Shown piece by piece: positions 15,660 to 25,077 of a stretch of 64,000 bases of DNA. Below the pieces are notes generated by a model. It made no database searches. It had not been told where the DNA came from and was given only the letters and a program-made list of their open reading frames with translations. Each line of letters starts with the position of its first letter. Within the stretch, counting starts at the first letter, position 1. The translations under genes and the position numbers were made by a program. Source of the stretch: Marinobacter sp. ATCH36 (GTDB lineage Bacteria; Pseudomonadota; Gammaproteobacteria; Pseudomonadales; Oleiphilaceae); the NCBI RefSeq assembly GCF_023555055.1, contig NZ_JAMJPL010000001.1, positions 558,001-622,000 on the forward strand, given 5' to 3'.

Positions 15660-15761
15660 AGTGCGTCTAGGGCTTTCCAAAACACGCTGTGAATACGTCC
15701 ATGTACGCTTGGGCTCCGCCATCCCTGGCTCCGCACAGTTTTGGAAAGCCCTAGACGCACT
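15660..15761 (-). repeat. Arm-variable hairpin element, copy 3
   Basis: A 102-base element with perfect 24-base arms, 15660-15683 and 15738-15761. The core is in the same orientation as copy 2. Small hairpin sites are 15718-15729 (loop GGGA on the minus strand) and 15694-15705 (loop TGGA). It lies between the 3' ends of the haloacid dehalogenase gene and the convergent hydrolase remnant, so here it could also act as a two-way terminator. Confidence 0.9.
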
Positions 15762-15792
15762 CCGCCCATAGTTGGGAGTCGGTTTTGTCAGT

Positions 15793-16110
15793 TCAGTCTG
15801 ACCTTTCAGCCAACCACTCCGCCATTTCCAGCCAACTTTCCTTCGGCGCTTTACTGCCGGCCAGAATACCCATGTGCCCGCCAGGGGTAACCCGGAAGGT
15901 GACGTCTTTGGAGCTGACGTGGTCTTCAATGCGTTTGGCCGCGTCGGGGGTTGCCAGGGTGTCGGTGTCGCCAGCGATGGCGAGGAGGTTGGCGTTGACG
16001 TTTTCCAGGCGGGCGATGTCTTCGCCGATCTGGATCTGGCCTTTGGAGAGTTCGTTGTCGATCCACAGGCGGACTACCGCGTCCTGCACAGCCACCAGTG
16101 TCGGATAAGA
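15793..16110 (-). pseudogene. C-terminal remnant of an alpha/beta hydrolase (PHA synthase-like)
   Basis: The frame encodes about 105 residues that match only the last third of PHA synthase/alpha-beta hydrolase family proteins: NLLAIAGDTDTL (the Asp loop), then TPGGHMGILAGS with the catalytic His, then an EMAEWLAERS tail. The nucleophile Ser and the N-terminal two thirds are missing. A TAG at 16111-16113 closes the frame on its 5' side, and the next 140 bases belong to the leader of a divergent gene. A GTG at 16095 could start a 100-residue product, but no ribosome-binding site is seen. I read it as debris of a deleted gene. Confidence 0.75.
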
Positions 16111-16248
16111 CTAGACTACCGGCACAAGTTAAAACTATGGCAAGAACGTCCACCGTAATTGGCAAACCGGTCACTTCGCGCCACTGCCCAAACACGCCAA
16201 CCATTGGTATCATTCACGCACCGAAACAAAACCAACAACAGGACAACC

Positions 16249-17145
16249 ATGCTCAGCTTCCTGCCAGCCCCGGTCATCGGCGTTATCAGCTCCATCCTTT
16301 TGGGTCTCAACACCCTGTTCTGGTGCCTGCTGCTCTACATCCCGGCAATTCTCAAACTCATCATCCCCCACAAAGGCTTCCGCGTGCTCTGCACCAAAGC
16401 CATCATCTGGATCGCCGAAGCCTGGGTCGCCTGCAACACCGGCTGGATGAAACTCACTCAGGGCACTCGATGGACCGTTCATGGCGATGAAAAACTTGAG
16501 CGCGAAAGCTGGTACCTGGTACTAAGCAACCACCAGAGCTGGGTCGACATCTTCGCCATGCAGCGGGTCTTCAATCACCGCGCGCCGTTTCTCAAGTTCT
16601 TCCTCAAGCAACAGTTGATCTGGGTACCCGTTATCGGCCTGGCCTGGTGGGGGCTGGATTTCCCGTTCATGAAACGCTACAGCCGTGAATACCTGATCAA
16701 ACACCCGGAAAAGCGCGGGGAAGACCTGAAAGCGACCCGCCAGGCCTGTGAAAAATTCCGCTATACCCCGGTCAGTATCATGAACTTCGTGGAAGGCACC
16801 CGGTTTACCCAGGCCAAGCACGACCAGCAGAAATCTAAATACACCCACCTTCTGACGCCCAAAGCCGGCGGTGCAGCCTTTGTGCTGGATGCCATGGGCG
16901 ATACCATCGAAACGCTGGTGGATGTGACCATAGCCTACCCGGGCGGTGCGCCGACGTTCTGGGATTTCATGTGCGGTCGGGTTCGCGAAGTGAAAATGGA
17001 GATCGACACCGTCGCTATTCCTGAACACCTCAAGGGTCGGGACTATGCAACCGATGCCGAGCACCGCAGGAATGTGAAGAATTGGCTGGGAGACCAGTGG
17101 CGGGCCAAGGACGATAGGCTGTCGAGGATGCTTGGGGGCAACTAA
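16249..17145 (+). CDS. 1-acyl-sn-glycerol-3-phosphate acyltransferase-like protein (YihG family)
   Basis: A 298-residue membrane acyltransferase of the PlsC superfamily, YihG branch. The catalytic HX4D motif is NHQSWVD at 94-100, and the acceptor-binding motif FVEGTRF is near 182-188. The N-terminal 40 residues form one or two membrane helices. It should acylate lysophosphatidic acid or a related glycerolipid at the inner membrane. The start at 16249 has an AGGA site; an upstream ATG at 16159 gives an unlikely polar extension. Its 3' end overlaps the convergent acidic protein by four bases. Confidence 0.88.
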   Translation: MLSFLPAPVIGVISSILLGLNTLFWCLLLYIPAILKLIIPHKGFRVLCTKAIIWIAEAWVACNTGWMKLTQGTRWTVHGDEKLERESWYLVLSNHQSWVDIFAMQRVFNHRAPFLKFFLKQQLIWVPVIGLAWWGLDFPFMKRYSREYLIKHPEKRGEDLKATRQACEKFRYTPVSIMNFVEGTRFTQAKHDQQKSKYTHLLTPKAGGAAFVLDAMGDTIETLVDVTIAYPGGAPTFWDFMCGRVREVKMEIDTVAIPEHLKGRDYATDAEHRRNVKNWLGDQWRAKDDRLSRMLGGN

Positions 17146-17354
17146 CGGTTGTCGCTGCTCTCGTCGTCCTCTACCTCTTCGGGGTGCTCTTCCTTGTAGT
17201 GCTCCCACTCTTCCCAGTCATGGGGCGTACCAGCGTGGGGCCTCTTCAAGTGCTTGGCGTGCTCCATGGCATTATGGCGCAGGCTGTGATCCCGCTCCTC
17301 TTCTTCCTCGTCGAAGCCGTACTTCTTGAGGAATTCCGTTGGGCTAATAGGCAT
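17142..17354 (-). CDS. small acidic hypothetical protein
   Basis: A 70-residue charged protein with no membrane segment: a run of Glu near residue 16, several His (HNAMEHAKHLKRPH), Trp pairs and an acidic tail. The start has a GGAGGT site on the minus strand, which supports it being translated. It lies on the same strand as the RNase II-type gene and downstream of it, and overlaps the convergent acyltransferase stop by four bases. I do not recognise a named family. Confidence 0.6.
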   Translation of the reverse strand: MPISPTEFLKKYGFDEEEEERDHSLRHNAMEHAKHLKRPHAGTPHDWEEWEHYKEEHPEEVEDDESSDNR

Positions 17355-17421
17355 CCGGATTCACCTCCGTAACGAGTGACTGCCTGTATTGTTATTACGA
17401 TGGTGCTCCGGAGCCGGATTT

Positions 17422-19422
17422 TCAAGCATCGCCTTTGTTGTCAGGCTCGTTTTCTGCGCTTGGGGCGTCAGACGATGCTTCCACCAGGTTGAACAGGATC
17501 TGTTTGCGCTCGTCATCAACACCGGCAAAGGTGACGGTCACCGCTTGTTCAAGCTGGAAGGTGCGGCCGTTCTTGTTGTGAACCAGGCGCATTGTGACCG
17601 GATCAAAGCTGAATTTTCCGTCCAGCGTCTTACAACTGACAAACCCCTCCAGCCCGTTGGCATCCAGCCGGACGAAAAAGCCGGAGGGTGTTGTGCGGCT
17701 GATCACGCCGGTCATTGCTTCCTCGCCCAGGGTGCGGGCGAAGTCGCTCTTTAGCCAGCTTTCCAGGCTGTTGGCGGCCTGTCGCGCCCGGAACTGGGTC
17801 AGCTGAAGTTCGGCCAGTTGTTCCTCGCTGAGTTCACTCAGCGGTTCCTGCCACAAAATGGATTTGATCAGCCGGTGCACGTGAAAGTCGCTGAACTTGC
17901 GTAGCGGTGAGGTAAACGTGGTGTAGGCGGCCAGACCCATGCCCTGGTGTGGCGCGGGTGTAAACGACAGTTCGGCGCGGGCAAGCTGGCGGGAAATGAT
18001 GGCCTTGACCGGTACTTCCGAGTCCAGTCCCTCGGTCTGTTTCATCAGGTCGCGAAAGCCTTCCGCGCTGGTCGCATCCACGCCGGCGAGATCCGGGGCA
18101 TAGCCTTCCAGCAAGGCGCGGATATTGTCGGCGCGGTCGTCGCGCAAGCCGGGATGCTGGATAAACAGGCCCTTGTCCTGTTGGCCAAGAAAGTCCGCTG
18201 TGCAGCGATTGGCGGCGATCATGCACTCTTCCACAAGGCGATGCGCCTCGTTCTGTACCGAGGGTTCAATCAGCCGTACCCGGCGGTTCTCGTCCAGGCG
18301 CAGGCGGAATTCCGGGCGGTCGCCGTTCACCAGAGCGTGTTCATTTCGCCACTTACGAAGCGCGGTGGCGGCCTGGTGGAGCTGATCGAGACTATTGGAG
18401 ACAGTGTCCGTCAGCGCTTTGACATCGTCGGCTTCACGGCCCTCAATCAGGTTGGATACCAGCTCATAACTGAGCTTGCCGTGTGAGCGGATGACAGCCT
18501 TGTGGTAGCTGTAGTCGCCCAGGCTGCCGTCGTTGTTCACTTGCAGATCACAGACCAGCGCCAGGCGTTTCACATCCGGCATCAGTGAGCACAGGCGGGT
18601 GCTGAGCGTATCGGGCAGCATCGGCAGTGGTTCGCCCGGGAAATAGATAGCGGTGGCGCGGCGGAAGGCTTCCTGCTCGGCCGGACTACCGGGTTCGATG
18701 ACCGCGGTAGGATCGGCGATGGCAATCGACAGTTTCCAGCCGGTGGCGTTGGGTTCCGCCAGCAGGGCATCGTCCATGTCCTGGGTACCCGGGCTGTCGA
18801 TGGTCACGTAGGGCTGCTCGGTGCGGTCTTCACGGCCGTCGCCCTTCGCTTCGATCACCGACTCGTCCAGTGCTTCAGCCTGTTTGCTGACGGCTTCCGG
18901 CCAGGTGTCCGGCAGGTTGAAGGTGGCAACCGTGAAGGAGCGCTCGATGCCAGTCTCGCCGGCCTTGCCGATCACTTTCAGGATTTTTGCCTGGCCCTTG
19001 CCGTCCTTGATCGGGTGTTTGTGGATGCGGCAGTAAATGTAGTCATCCGGCTCGGCGTTCAGGCGTTCCTTGGGGGGGATAAAAATCCAGCGATTGATAC
19101 CCGGTGTCTCCGGCACCACGAAGTGGCCCTTGCCTCTCACCAGGTAACGGCCTACAAAAGTGTCCAGGCTGGTTTCCAGCAGTTCGTCCACCACACCCTG
19201 GGTCTTGCCCTTGTCGCCTTCCTGCTCGGTAATACTGACCCGGTCGCCGGGCAGAACTTTCTGCATCTCTTCTGGCGGCAGAAATACATCCCGGCCCTCA
19301 TCCAGCGCGACAAACCCGAAACGCCCGTTGGTGGCTTTGACGGTACCCGGAAACACCACCTTTTTTTCTTCGATATCGGATTTCAGCTGGCGCAACTGGC
19401 TGAGGGCGTCGGCATTGAGCAT
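17422..19422 (-). CDS. rnb: RNase II/VacB family 3'-5' exoribonuclease
   Basis: A 666-residue enzyme that degrades single-stranded RNA from the 3' end. Residues 18-75 form a cold-shock-type RNA-binding domain (NGRFGFVALDEGRDVFLPPE). The RNB catalytic domain has the metal-binding motif IDSPGTQDMDDAL near residues 203-215. The C-terminal 90 residues are an S1-like domain. Its length fits RNase II (644 in E. coli) rather than RNase R (about 800), so rnb is the better symbol. It is a leftward gene next to a diguanylate cyclase, and the acidic protein at 17142 follows it. Confidence 0.85.
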   Translation of the reverse strand: MLNADALSQLRQLKSDIEEKKVVFPGTVKATNGRFGFVALDEGRDVFLPPEEMQKVLPGDRVSITEQEGDKGKTQGVVDELLETSLDTFVGRYLVRGKGHFVVPETPGINRWIFIPPKERLNAEPDDYIYCRIHKHPIKDGKGQAKILKVIGKAGETGIERSFTVATFNLPDTWPEAVSKQAEALDESVIEAKGDGREDRTEQPYVTIDSPGTQDMDDALLAEPNATGWKLSIAIADPTAVIEPGSPAEQEAFRRATAIYFPGEPLPMLPDTLSTRLCSLMPDVKRLALVCDLQVNNDGSLGDYSYHKAVIRSHGKLSYELVSNLIEGREADDVKALTDTVSNSLDQLHQAATALRKWRNEHALVNGDRPEFRLRLDENRRVRLIEPSVQNEAHRLVEECMIAANRCTADFLGQQDKGLFIQHPGLRDDRADNIRALLEGYAPDLAGVDATSAEGFRDLMKQTEGLDSEVPVKAIISRQLARAELSFTPAPHQGMGLAAYTTFTSPLRKFSDFHVHRLIKSILWQEPLSELSEEQLAELQLTQFRARQAANSLESWLKSDFARTLGEEAMTGVISRTTPSGFFVRLDANGLEGFVSCKTLDGKFSFDPVTMRLVHNKNGRTFQLEQAVTVTFAGVDDERKQILFNLVEASSDAPSAENEPDNKGDA

Positions 19423-19496
19423 GAACAGAACCTGACTGGATAAAATTTGAGTGTTGCTGCGGAGTATACCGGTTATGGCGGTATGAGTCAGACCTG

Positions 19497-21233
19497 TTAC
19501 GCGGGGTTAATTTCCTGCCCGGTTTCATCCACGATAAAAACCTGGTTTCTGCCCAGCGTTTTCACCCGATAGAGGGCCTGGTCGGCCTGGCGCAGGATGG
19601 TATCCACATCGTCGCCGGGCTGGCAGTAATAACCGCCGACGCTGACGGTGACAGGTGTTCCGGTCCGGATACTGTCTCTTTCAATGGTTTCCCGAATGCG
19701 CCTGGCGATTTGCTGCAGGGTATCCCGGTCGCAGGGTGACAGCACAACTACGAACTCGTCCCCGCCCCAGCGACCGGGATGGTCGTAAGGGCGCAGTCCG
19801 GCTTTCAGCCACAGCGCAACGCGGCAGAGAATATCGTCACCGGCCTGATGGCCCAGTTCGTCATTGATGGCTTTGAAGTGATCAATATCCAGCCAGATCA
19901 GGCCGAAGCCGGTGTCCAGGCGCTGTGCCCGCTGGATTTCGTCACTAAGTGCCTCATCAAGGCCGCGGCGGTTTTTCAGACCGGTGAGGGCGTCAACGCG
20001 AGCCAGGCGATTCAGTTCCTTGGTACGCTGCTCAACCTTACGCTCCAGTTCCCGGGTTGAATGCCGGAGGGTATCGGTCATTGTCTCGAAATGGCTGGCG
20101 AGGCGGCCGATTTCGTTGTCGGGTTTGTCCAGTTGCGGGAGTGTGAAGTTGCCGCCCCGAACGTTTTCAACCGCCTTGTCCAGGCTGATGAGGGGTTTCA
20201 GGATGCGTGAGCGGATAATAAGGTGGAATATGATCACAGTAATTAGCAAACTGATCAGGAAAACCGCAACCAATGGCCATAAATAGCTATAGGGAAGGAG
20301 CGTTTCCAGATCTAGCAGGGTGATCTCGAACCAGCCGATAGCGGGCAGGAAGGCGACGCCCGCCAGGTGCTTCCTGCCATCGACGATCACGAAGCTGCTT
20401 TCTACCGCCCGGGAGCCGTCGCCACGGTTTTTGAGCATTTGCAGCATGCCAAGCACTTTCTTCTTGTCTTCGGCCTGGTCGAACAGGAGGTCGACGGTGT
20501 TCTTCTGGCCTTCAGGCTTGATGATACTGGCAAAATCAATGTAATTGCGATCACGATAGAGCTGAATTGCGCCGTTGTAGTCCACAAACAGTGTCGTAAT
20601 GCCGTCCTGGTCGATGTCGACGATATCCTGGAGGAATGCGTCCAGATCCAGGCCAGTGCCCACCATGCCGACGATGCGTTCGCTATCGTCACGCATGAGT
20701 ACGTCGATCCACAGTTTGGTAACGCCAAGCTCGGTGTCAGGGTTTACATTGAGGTGGAAATCCCGGCCTTCCTCAATCAGCTGGAAGAACCAGGCATCCT
20801 CGGGTTTGTCCGGATCAAGCTGGTAGCGGAACTGGTTGTCTACAAACTCATTGTCGGCGTTGTTGTAATAGTAGTGGCGGGAATCGCGAAGGGCGACAAA
20901 ATAGCTGTTATCGCGGAAATTGCTCCGGAAGCTCTCCATTTCCCGAATTGCTTCGCCCTGAAGACTTTCGTTATCCGGGTCCGTTGCCCACCTGATCAGG
21001 GTGGAGGAATCCGCCATCTGGCGGGCGAGCCCGATTTCCCGTTCCAGTGATTGCAGCAGGCGGGCGCTGTCATAGCGCACCTGGATTTCAGCAACCTGCT
21101 GCCCCCAGCGCTCGATAATATCCTCGGAAAGCTCCCGGTACGCCAGCCAGGAGGCCAGCGACGCAGCAATCATCAACGCCGCCGCCAGGCCCAGAAGTCG
21201 GGTTTTCAGGCTCAAGAAGCTTCCCTCGCTCAT
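19497..21233 (-). CDS. membrane diguanylate cyclase with periplasmic sensor
   Basis: A 578-residue protein: N-terminal membrane helix (residues 8-30), a periplasmic Cache-like sensor (about 35-280), a second helix (285-310), HAMP (312-365), a short coiled coil and a GGDEF domain (400-575). The active site is RWGGDEF near 482-488. The inhibitory site RPYD lies five residues before the GGDEF, so product inhibition is expected. It should make c-di-GMP in response to an external small molecule. It starts at 21233 and stands apart from the DUF411 gene. Confidence 0.88.
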   Translation of the reverse strand: MSEGSFLSLKTRLLGLAAALMIAASLASWLAYRELSEDIIERWGQQVAEIQVRYDSARLLQSLEREIGLARQMADSSTLIRWATDPDNESLQGEAIREMESFRSNFRDNSYFVALRDSRHYYYNNADNEFVDNQFRYQLDPDKPEDAWFFQLIEEGRDFHLNVNPDTELGVTKLWIDVLMRDDSERIVGMVGTGLDLDAFLQDIVDIDQDGITTLFVDYNGAIQLYRDRNYIDFASIIKPEGQKNTVDLLFDQAEDKKKVLGMLQMLKNRGDGSRAVESSFVIVDGRKHLAGVAFLPAIGWFEITLLDLETLLPYSYLWPLVAVFLISLLITVIIFHLIIRSRILKPLISLDKAVENVRGGNFTLPQLDKPDNEIGRLASHFETMTDTLRHSTRELERKVEQRTKELNRLARVDALTGLKNRRGLDEALSDEIQRAQRLDTGFGLIWLDIDHFKAINDELGHQAGDDILCRVALWLKAGLRPYDHPGRWGGDEFVVVLSPCDRDTLQQIARRIRETIERDSIRTGTPVTVSVGGYYCQPGDDVDTILRQADQALYRVKTLGRNQVFIVDETGQEINPA

Positions 21234-21289
21234 TATGCATCTATCAGATCACCATGATAGTGCAGGCGCGGCGAAGACACTACTAACGA

Positions 21290-21742
21290 CTACTGGTTGT
21301 ATTCTGCAAATATCCGGGTCTGGCCGGCTTCGTTAAACAGAATCACCTTGTAGGCATCCTTGCGGTCACCCATTTCCATGCCCGGCGAACCCATGGGCAT
21401 GCCCGGCACACTCAGCCCGGTGGCTTTTGGGGCTTCGGACAGCAATCGCTTGATATCGTCTGCGGGTACGTGGCCCTCGATGACGTAGTCTCCGACAAAG
21501 GCGGTGTGGCAGCTGCCCAGGCCGGCAATCAACCCGGCGTCAGCCTTGATCTTGCCCATGTCGTTGGTGTCCGTGGCTTTCACATTGAAGCCATTGTCTT
21601 CCAGGTGGTCGATCCAGTCGCTGCAGCAACCACAGGTAGGGGACTTGTAGACGTGAATGTCTTCCAGCCCCTCATCGGCCTGTAACTGGCTGTTCAGGCC
21701 AACGGTGGCGACAAGGCCCAGGGCCAGCATATGCTTTTTCAT
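21290..21742 (-). CDS. periplasmic DUF411 metal-binding protein
   Basis: A 150-residue secreted protein with a signal peptide (1-22, ending LQADE) and one DUF411 domain. The thioredoxin-like start HVYKSPTCGCCSDW has Cys 37, 39 and 40; a later Cys-His (GSCHTAFVG) and a Met-rich stretch (GMPMGSPGMEMG) could add soft-metal ligands. DUF411 genes lie beside copper/silver resistance genes in many bacteria. The start has a GAGGT site. It is the last gene of the MerR-copA operon, ten bases after the 39-residue peptide gene, and probably binds Cu(I) in the periplasm. Confidence 0.88.
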   Translation of the reverse strand: MKKHMLALGLVATVGLNSQLQADEGLEDIHVYKSPTCGCCSDWIDHLEDNGFNVKATDTNDMGKIKADAGLIAGLGSCHTAFVGDYVIEGHVPADDIKRLLSEAPKATGLSVPGMPMGSPGMEMGDRKDAYKVILFNEAGQTRIFAEYNQ

Positions 21743-21751
21743 GACGTTACC

Positions 21752-21871
21752 TCAGTGATGATGGCTATGATCGTTGTCCGGTTTGCTGCCTCCGGAGGGT
21801 GACAGCCAGAACCACCAGACAATGGCGGCCATCAGGATCAGTCCTCCGGCGTTGACCAGAAGTGTACTCAT
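21752..21871 (-). CDS. 39-residue His-tailed membrane peptide coupled to copA
   Basis: A small open frame starting at the ATGA overlap with the copA stop. The product has one hydrophobic helix ([20 protein letters not shown]) and a polar tail ending DNDHSHHH. The overlap, the shared strand, and the position between copA and the DUF411 gene all argue that it is translated. The His tail suggests metal binding. It is like single-helix companions of other metal pumps, but I know no named family that fits. Confidence 0.6.
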   Translation of the reverse strand: MSTLLVNAGGLILMAAIVWWFWLSPSGGSKPDNDHSHHH

Positions 21872-24453
21872 TGGTTCCTCTCCCCACCGTCGTTATAGCT
21901 GGTTTCGAACAACCGCAGCCGATTGGCGTTGGTGACCACAGTAACCGAGGACGCCGACATGGCAGCGCCGGCCAGTATCGGGCTCATCAGTATGCCCCAC
22001 AAAGGGTATAACAGCCCGGCTGCCACCGGTATACCCAGGGAGTTGTAGATAAACGCACCAAACAGGTTCTGATGGATATTACGAACGGTGGCCCGGGATA
22101 TCTCAATGGCATCGGCCACGCCGTGAAGCGATCCCCGCATTAGCGTAATACCGGCACTTTCGATAGCCACATCGGTTCCGGTGCCGATGGCAAATCCGAC
22201 ATCGGCGGCTGCCAGGGCGGGCGCGTCGTTGATGCCGTCGCCGACCATGGCCACGGTATAGCCCTTGCCGCGCATTTCGCTGACGATGGTGGCCTTGTCC
22301 TCCGGCAACACTTCGGCCCGGTAGTCATCGATTCCGGTCTTGTTTGCGATGGCTTTGGCGGTGGCGTCTACATCACCGGTAACCATCATGACCTTTATGC
22401 CGGCGTCGTGCAGGCGGCGGATGGCGGCTTCGGAATCCGCTTTCACCGCATCGGCAACGCCGATCACGCCTATGGGTTTATTACCCAGGGCCAGGAACAA
22501 CGGAGTACCGGCTTCGGAGGTAATGGTATCGGCTTCTTTCCGAAGCCCGGCCAGATCCACGCCCTCGCTTTCCAGCCATTTGCGGTTACCAAGGCGAACG
22601 GGCATGCCATCCAGATCGCCTTTTACGCCTTTGCCATTGAGCGCCTCAAAGCCTGTAACCTTCTCGGGGCTGATGTCCTGTTCTCTGGCGTTCGCGATAA
22701 TGGCTTCCGCCAACGGATGCTCCGAGTGCTGCTCCAGGCCTGCGGCCAGTGCCAGCAATCTGCCGGTGTCGCCCCCGGCGGCGTATAAGCGGGTGACGGC
22801 CGGATGGCCTTCGGTAATGGTGCCGGTCTTGTCCAGTATCACCAGATCCAGCTTGCCGGCGGTCTGCAGGGCATCACCCTGGCGGATCAGGGCGCCGTAT
22901 TCCGCGGCCTTGCCTACGCCCACCATCACCGACATGGGTGTGGCCAGGCCCAGAGCGCAGGGGCAGGCAATGATCAGTACCGTGGTGGCCGCCACCATCA
23001 TATGAACCACAGCGGGCTCCGGCCCGACGTTGTACCAGACCAGCGCTGACACCACGGCAATCAGCATCACAGTGGGCACGAACACCGAGGAAATCTTATC
23101 TGCAAGGCGCCCGATGGCTGGCTTGGAGCCCTGGGCTTTTTTCACCAGGCGGATAATCTGGGCGAGAGCCGTTTCGCTGCCCACGCGGGTGGCCTTGTAG
23201 ATGATCGAGCCGTGGGTATTCAGAGTGCCGGCGGACACCTCATCGCCTTCACTCTTGCTGACGGGCATGGGTTCGCCGGTGAGCATGCTCTCATCAATAC
23301 GGGTGTTGCCCTCGGTGATTTCCCCGTCCACCGGGAGCTTTTCGCCGGGGCGCACACGGATATGGTCGCCGGCCCGGACCTGTTCCACCGGCAGGCCCTG
23401 CTCTTCACCATCACGAATAACCCGCGCGGTTTTTGCCCTCAGGTCCAGCAGGCGTCTTACCGCTTCGGAAGTCTTGCCTTTGGCGCGCAACTCCAGCGCC
23501 TGGCCCAGGTTGATCAGGCCGATAATCATTGCCGAGGCTTCAAAGTACACATGCCGCGCCATTTCCGGCAAGGCATCGGGAACACTGGCCACCACAATGG
23601 AATAAACCCAGGCCGTACCGGTACCCAAGGCGATCAGGGTATCCATATTGGCATTGTGGTGGCGGAAAGCCTTCCAGGCGCCGGTGAAGAAGTGGCCGCC
23701 GGTGCCAACCATCACGGCCAGGGTCAGAATCCCCAGAGTCAACCAGGTCATCTGGTTGTCTGCGGTAACCATCATGGAGCCAAAACCCATGCCCCAGATC
23801 ATCAGGCCCAGACCAAGGCCGAGGCTGATGGCCATCTTCACCAGCAGGGTTCTGTACTGCTTGCGGTCGTCCTCCTGCTTGCGATCATCCACCGCATCCG
23901 GGTCTTCAATCACACTGGCCCCGTAACCCGAGCTCTCCACCGCCCTGATCAGCGCCTGAGGGTCTGCATGCCCGGTTGCCGTGGCGGTATTATCCGCCAG
24001 ATTCATATGGGCACCGGTAATGCCATCCACTGACTTCAGAGCCTTTTCGATGGTGTTCACGCAGGACGCACAAGTAGCCCCGGTTACCGCCAGATGGATC
24101 TGGTCACCATCGCTGGCACCGTTGCCTCTGCCTGTTTTCTTGTCAGGTTCCGGAGCGGCCTCTGTCTGATCACTGGCTTTATCCGAATGACAATGGGCAT
24201 TCTCTGGCACGGATGTGGCTGAACCGGCCTTCTCCAGTGGAACGGCCGGATAACCAGCCTCCGTAACAATACGGGCTGCTTCACCGGTATCAATGCCATC
24301 AGGCAGTGCAACCGTCTGCTCATCCAGATTCACCTCAACCTGGTCCGCACTGCCGGTCAGCGGCTCCAGCGCGCTACGAATCTTGCGCGCACAACCCTGA
24401 CAGGACGCGCCTGAAATCGACAGCGCCGGGTGTAATGCGGTTTTTTCATTCAT
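21868..24453 (-). CDS. copA: Cu(I)-exporting P-type ATPase CopA
   Basis: An 861-residue P1B-type ATPase. Two N-terminal heavy-metal domains carry CxxC (CQGC near residue 18, CASC near 125). The membrane Cys motif ACPCALG is near 495, the phosphorylation site DKTGT near 540, and GDGIND near 740. The YN and MSASS patterns in the last helices are the Cu(I) signature of the IB-1 group. It pumps Cu(I) from cytoplasm to periplasm at the cost of ATP. The start has AAGGAG inside the end of the MerR gene, six bases upstream. It forms an operon with merR, the 39-residue peptide and DUF411. Confidence 0.93.
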   Translation of the reverse strand: MNEKTALHPALSISGASCQGCARKIRSALEPLTGSADQVEVNLDEQTVALPDGIDTGEAARIVTEAGYPAVPLEKAGSATSVPENAHCHSDKASDQTEAAPEPDKKTGRGNGASDGDQIHLAVTGATCASCVNTIEKALKSVDGITGAHMNLADNTATATGHADPQALIRAVESSGYGASVIEDPDAVDDRKQEDDRKQYRTLLVKMAISLGLGLGLMIWGMGFGSMMVTADNQMTWLTLGILTLAVMVGTGGHFFTGAWKAFRHHNANMDTLIALGTGTAWVYSIVVASVPDALPEMARHVYFEASAMIIGLINLGQALELRAKGKTSEAVRRLLDLRAKTARVIRDGEEQGLPVEQVRAGDHIRVRPGEKLPVDGEITEGNTRIDESMLTGEPMPVSKSEGDEVSAGTLNTHGSIIYKATRVGSETALAQIIRLVKKAQGSKPAIGRLADKISSVFVPTVMLIAVVSALVWYNVGPEPAVVHMMVAATTVLIIACPCALGLATPMSVMVGVGKAAEYGALIRQGDALQTAGKLDLVILDKTGTITEGHPAVTRLYAAGGDTGRLLALAAGLEQHSEHPLAEAIIANAREQDISPEKVTGFEALNGKGVKGDLDGMPVRLGNRKWLESEGVDLAGLRKEADTITSEAGTPLFLALGNKPIGVIGVADAVKADSEAAIRRLHDAGIKVMMVTGDVDATAKAIANKTGIDDYRAEVLPEDKATIVSEMRGKGYTVAMVGDGINDAPALAAADVGFAIGTGTDVAIESAGITLMRGSLHGVADAIEISRATVRNIHQNLFGAFIYNSLGIPVAAGLLYPLWGILMSPILAGAAMSASSVTVVTNANRLRLFETSYNDGGERNQ

Positions 24454-24459
24454 GGAGCA

Positions 24460-24891
24460 TCACTCCTTGCTGGAATTTTCGGGAACAGCTTCGTCCCAAT
24501 GTTCAATCAACCTGCAAATCGTATGGCCATCCGGCGTACCGTCCGGCATGTCCTGCCAGGCCGAAAGCGCCGCCGTCATACGCCGGCGTAGTTGCTGCAA
24601 CTCGGCAATCTCACGCTCAACCTCCGCCAGCCGTTGCTGAAACACATCCCGCACCATCGGGCAGGGCGAATGATGATCGTCCGCCTGCTCCAGAATCTGC
24701 CGTATTTCGGGTAACGAGAACCCGAGTTGCCGGGCCTTACGGGCAAACCGAAGCCGCCGAAGATCTTCTGAATCATATTGCTGGTAGTTGTTATTCGGAT
24801 TCCGGGTGGGTTTCAGTAACCCTTCCCGGGTATAGAACCGAACGGTATCCGGGTTAACACCCGCCTTTAAGGCAATCTCTTTGACTTTCAT
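24460..24891 (-). CDS. MerR family heavy-metal-responsive regulator (CueR/ZntR-like)
   Basis: A 143-residue MerR protein: winged helix 1-70 (KAGVNPDTVRFYTREGLL), the dimer coiled coil about 78-115, and a C-terminal metal loop. Cys lie in HSPCPMV (near the ZntR-type Cys79) and in HTICRLIEH, but the loop lacks the second Cys expected of CueR, so metal specificity is unsure. Its operon partner CopA is a copper pump, which argues for copper. MerR proteins activate by distorting a long-spacer promoter, and such a promoter lies upstream at 25078-25109. I use the start at 24891; an ATG at 24906 is possible. Confidence 0.85.
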   Translation of the reverse strand: MKVKEIALKAGVNPDTVRFYTREGLLKPTRNPNNNYQQYDSEDLRRLRFARKARQLGFSLPEIRQILEQADDHHSPCPMVRDVFQQRLAEVEREIAELQQLRRRMTAALSAWQDMPDGTPDGHTICRLIEHWDEAVPENSSKE

Positions 24892-24922
24892 AACTCGGAC
24901 GGCCATCCCAAAAGTTGAACAA

Positions 24923-25035
24923 GTGAGGGGAAGTTATTCGTTTCCAAAACTGTGCGGAGCCATGGATGGCGGAGCTCAAGCGTCACATGGATGTGCCGAA
25001 GGAGCGTGTTTTGGAAACGAATAACTTCCACTCAC
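24923..25035 (+). repeat. Arm-variable hairpin element, copy 4
   Basis: A 113-base element with 28-base arms, 24923-24950 and 25008-25035, one mismatch. The core is in the orientation of copy 1. Small hairpin sites are 24959-24970 and 24984-24995, both with TGGA loops on the plus strand. It fills the gap between the copper-operon promoter (25078-25109) and the MerR start (24891). If that promoter is right, the whole element is in the operon's 5' leader, read in the opposite sense to its GGA loops. Confidence 0.9.
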
Positions 25036-25077
25036 GTACGGCACCCAGTGGATGCCACAGAGCAACACTATAAGGAT

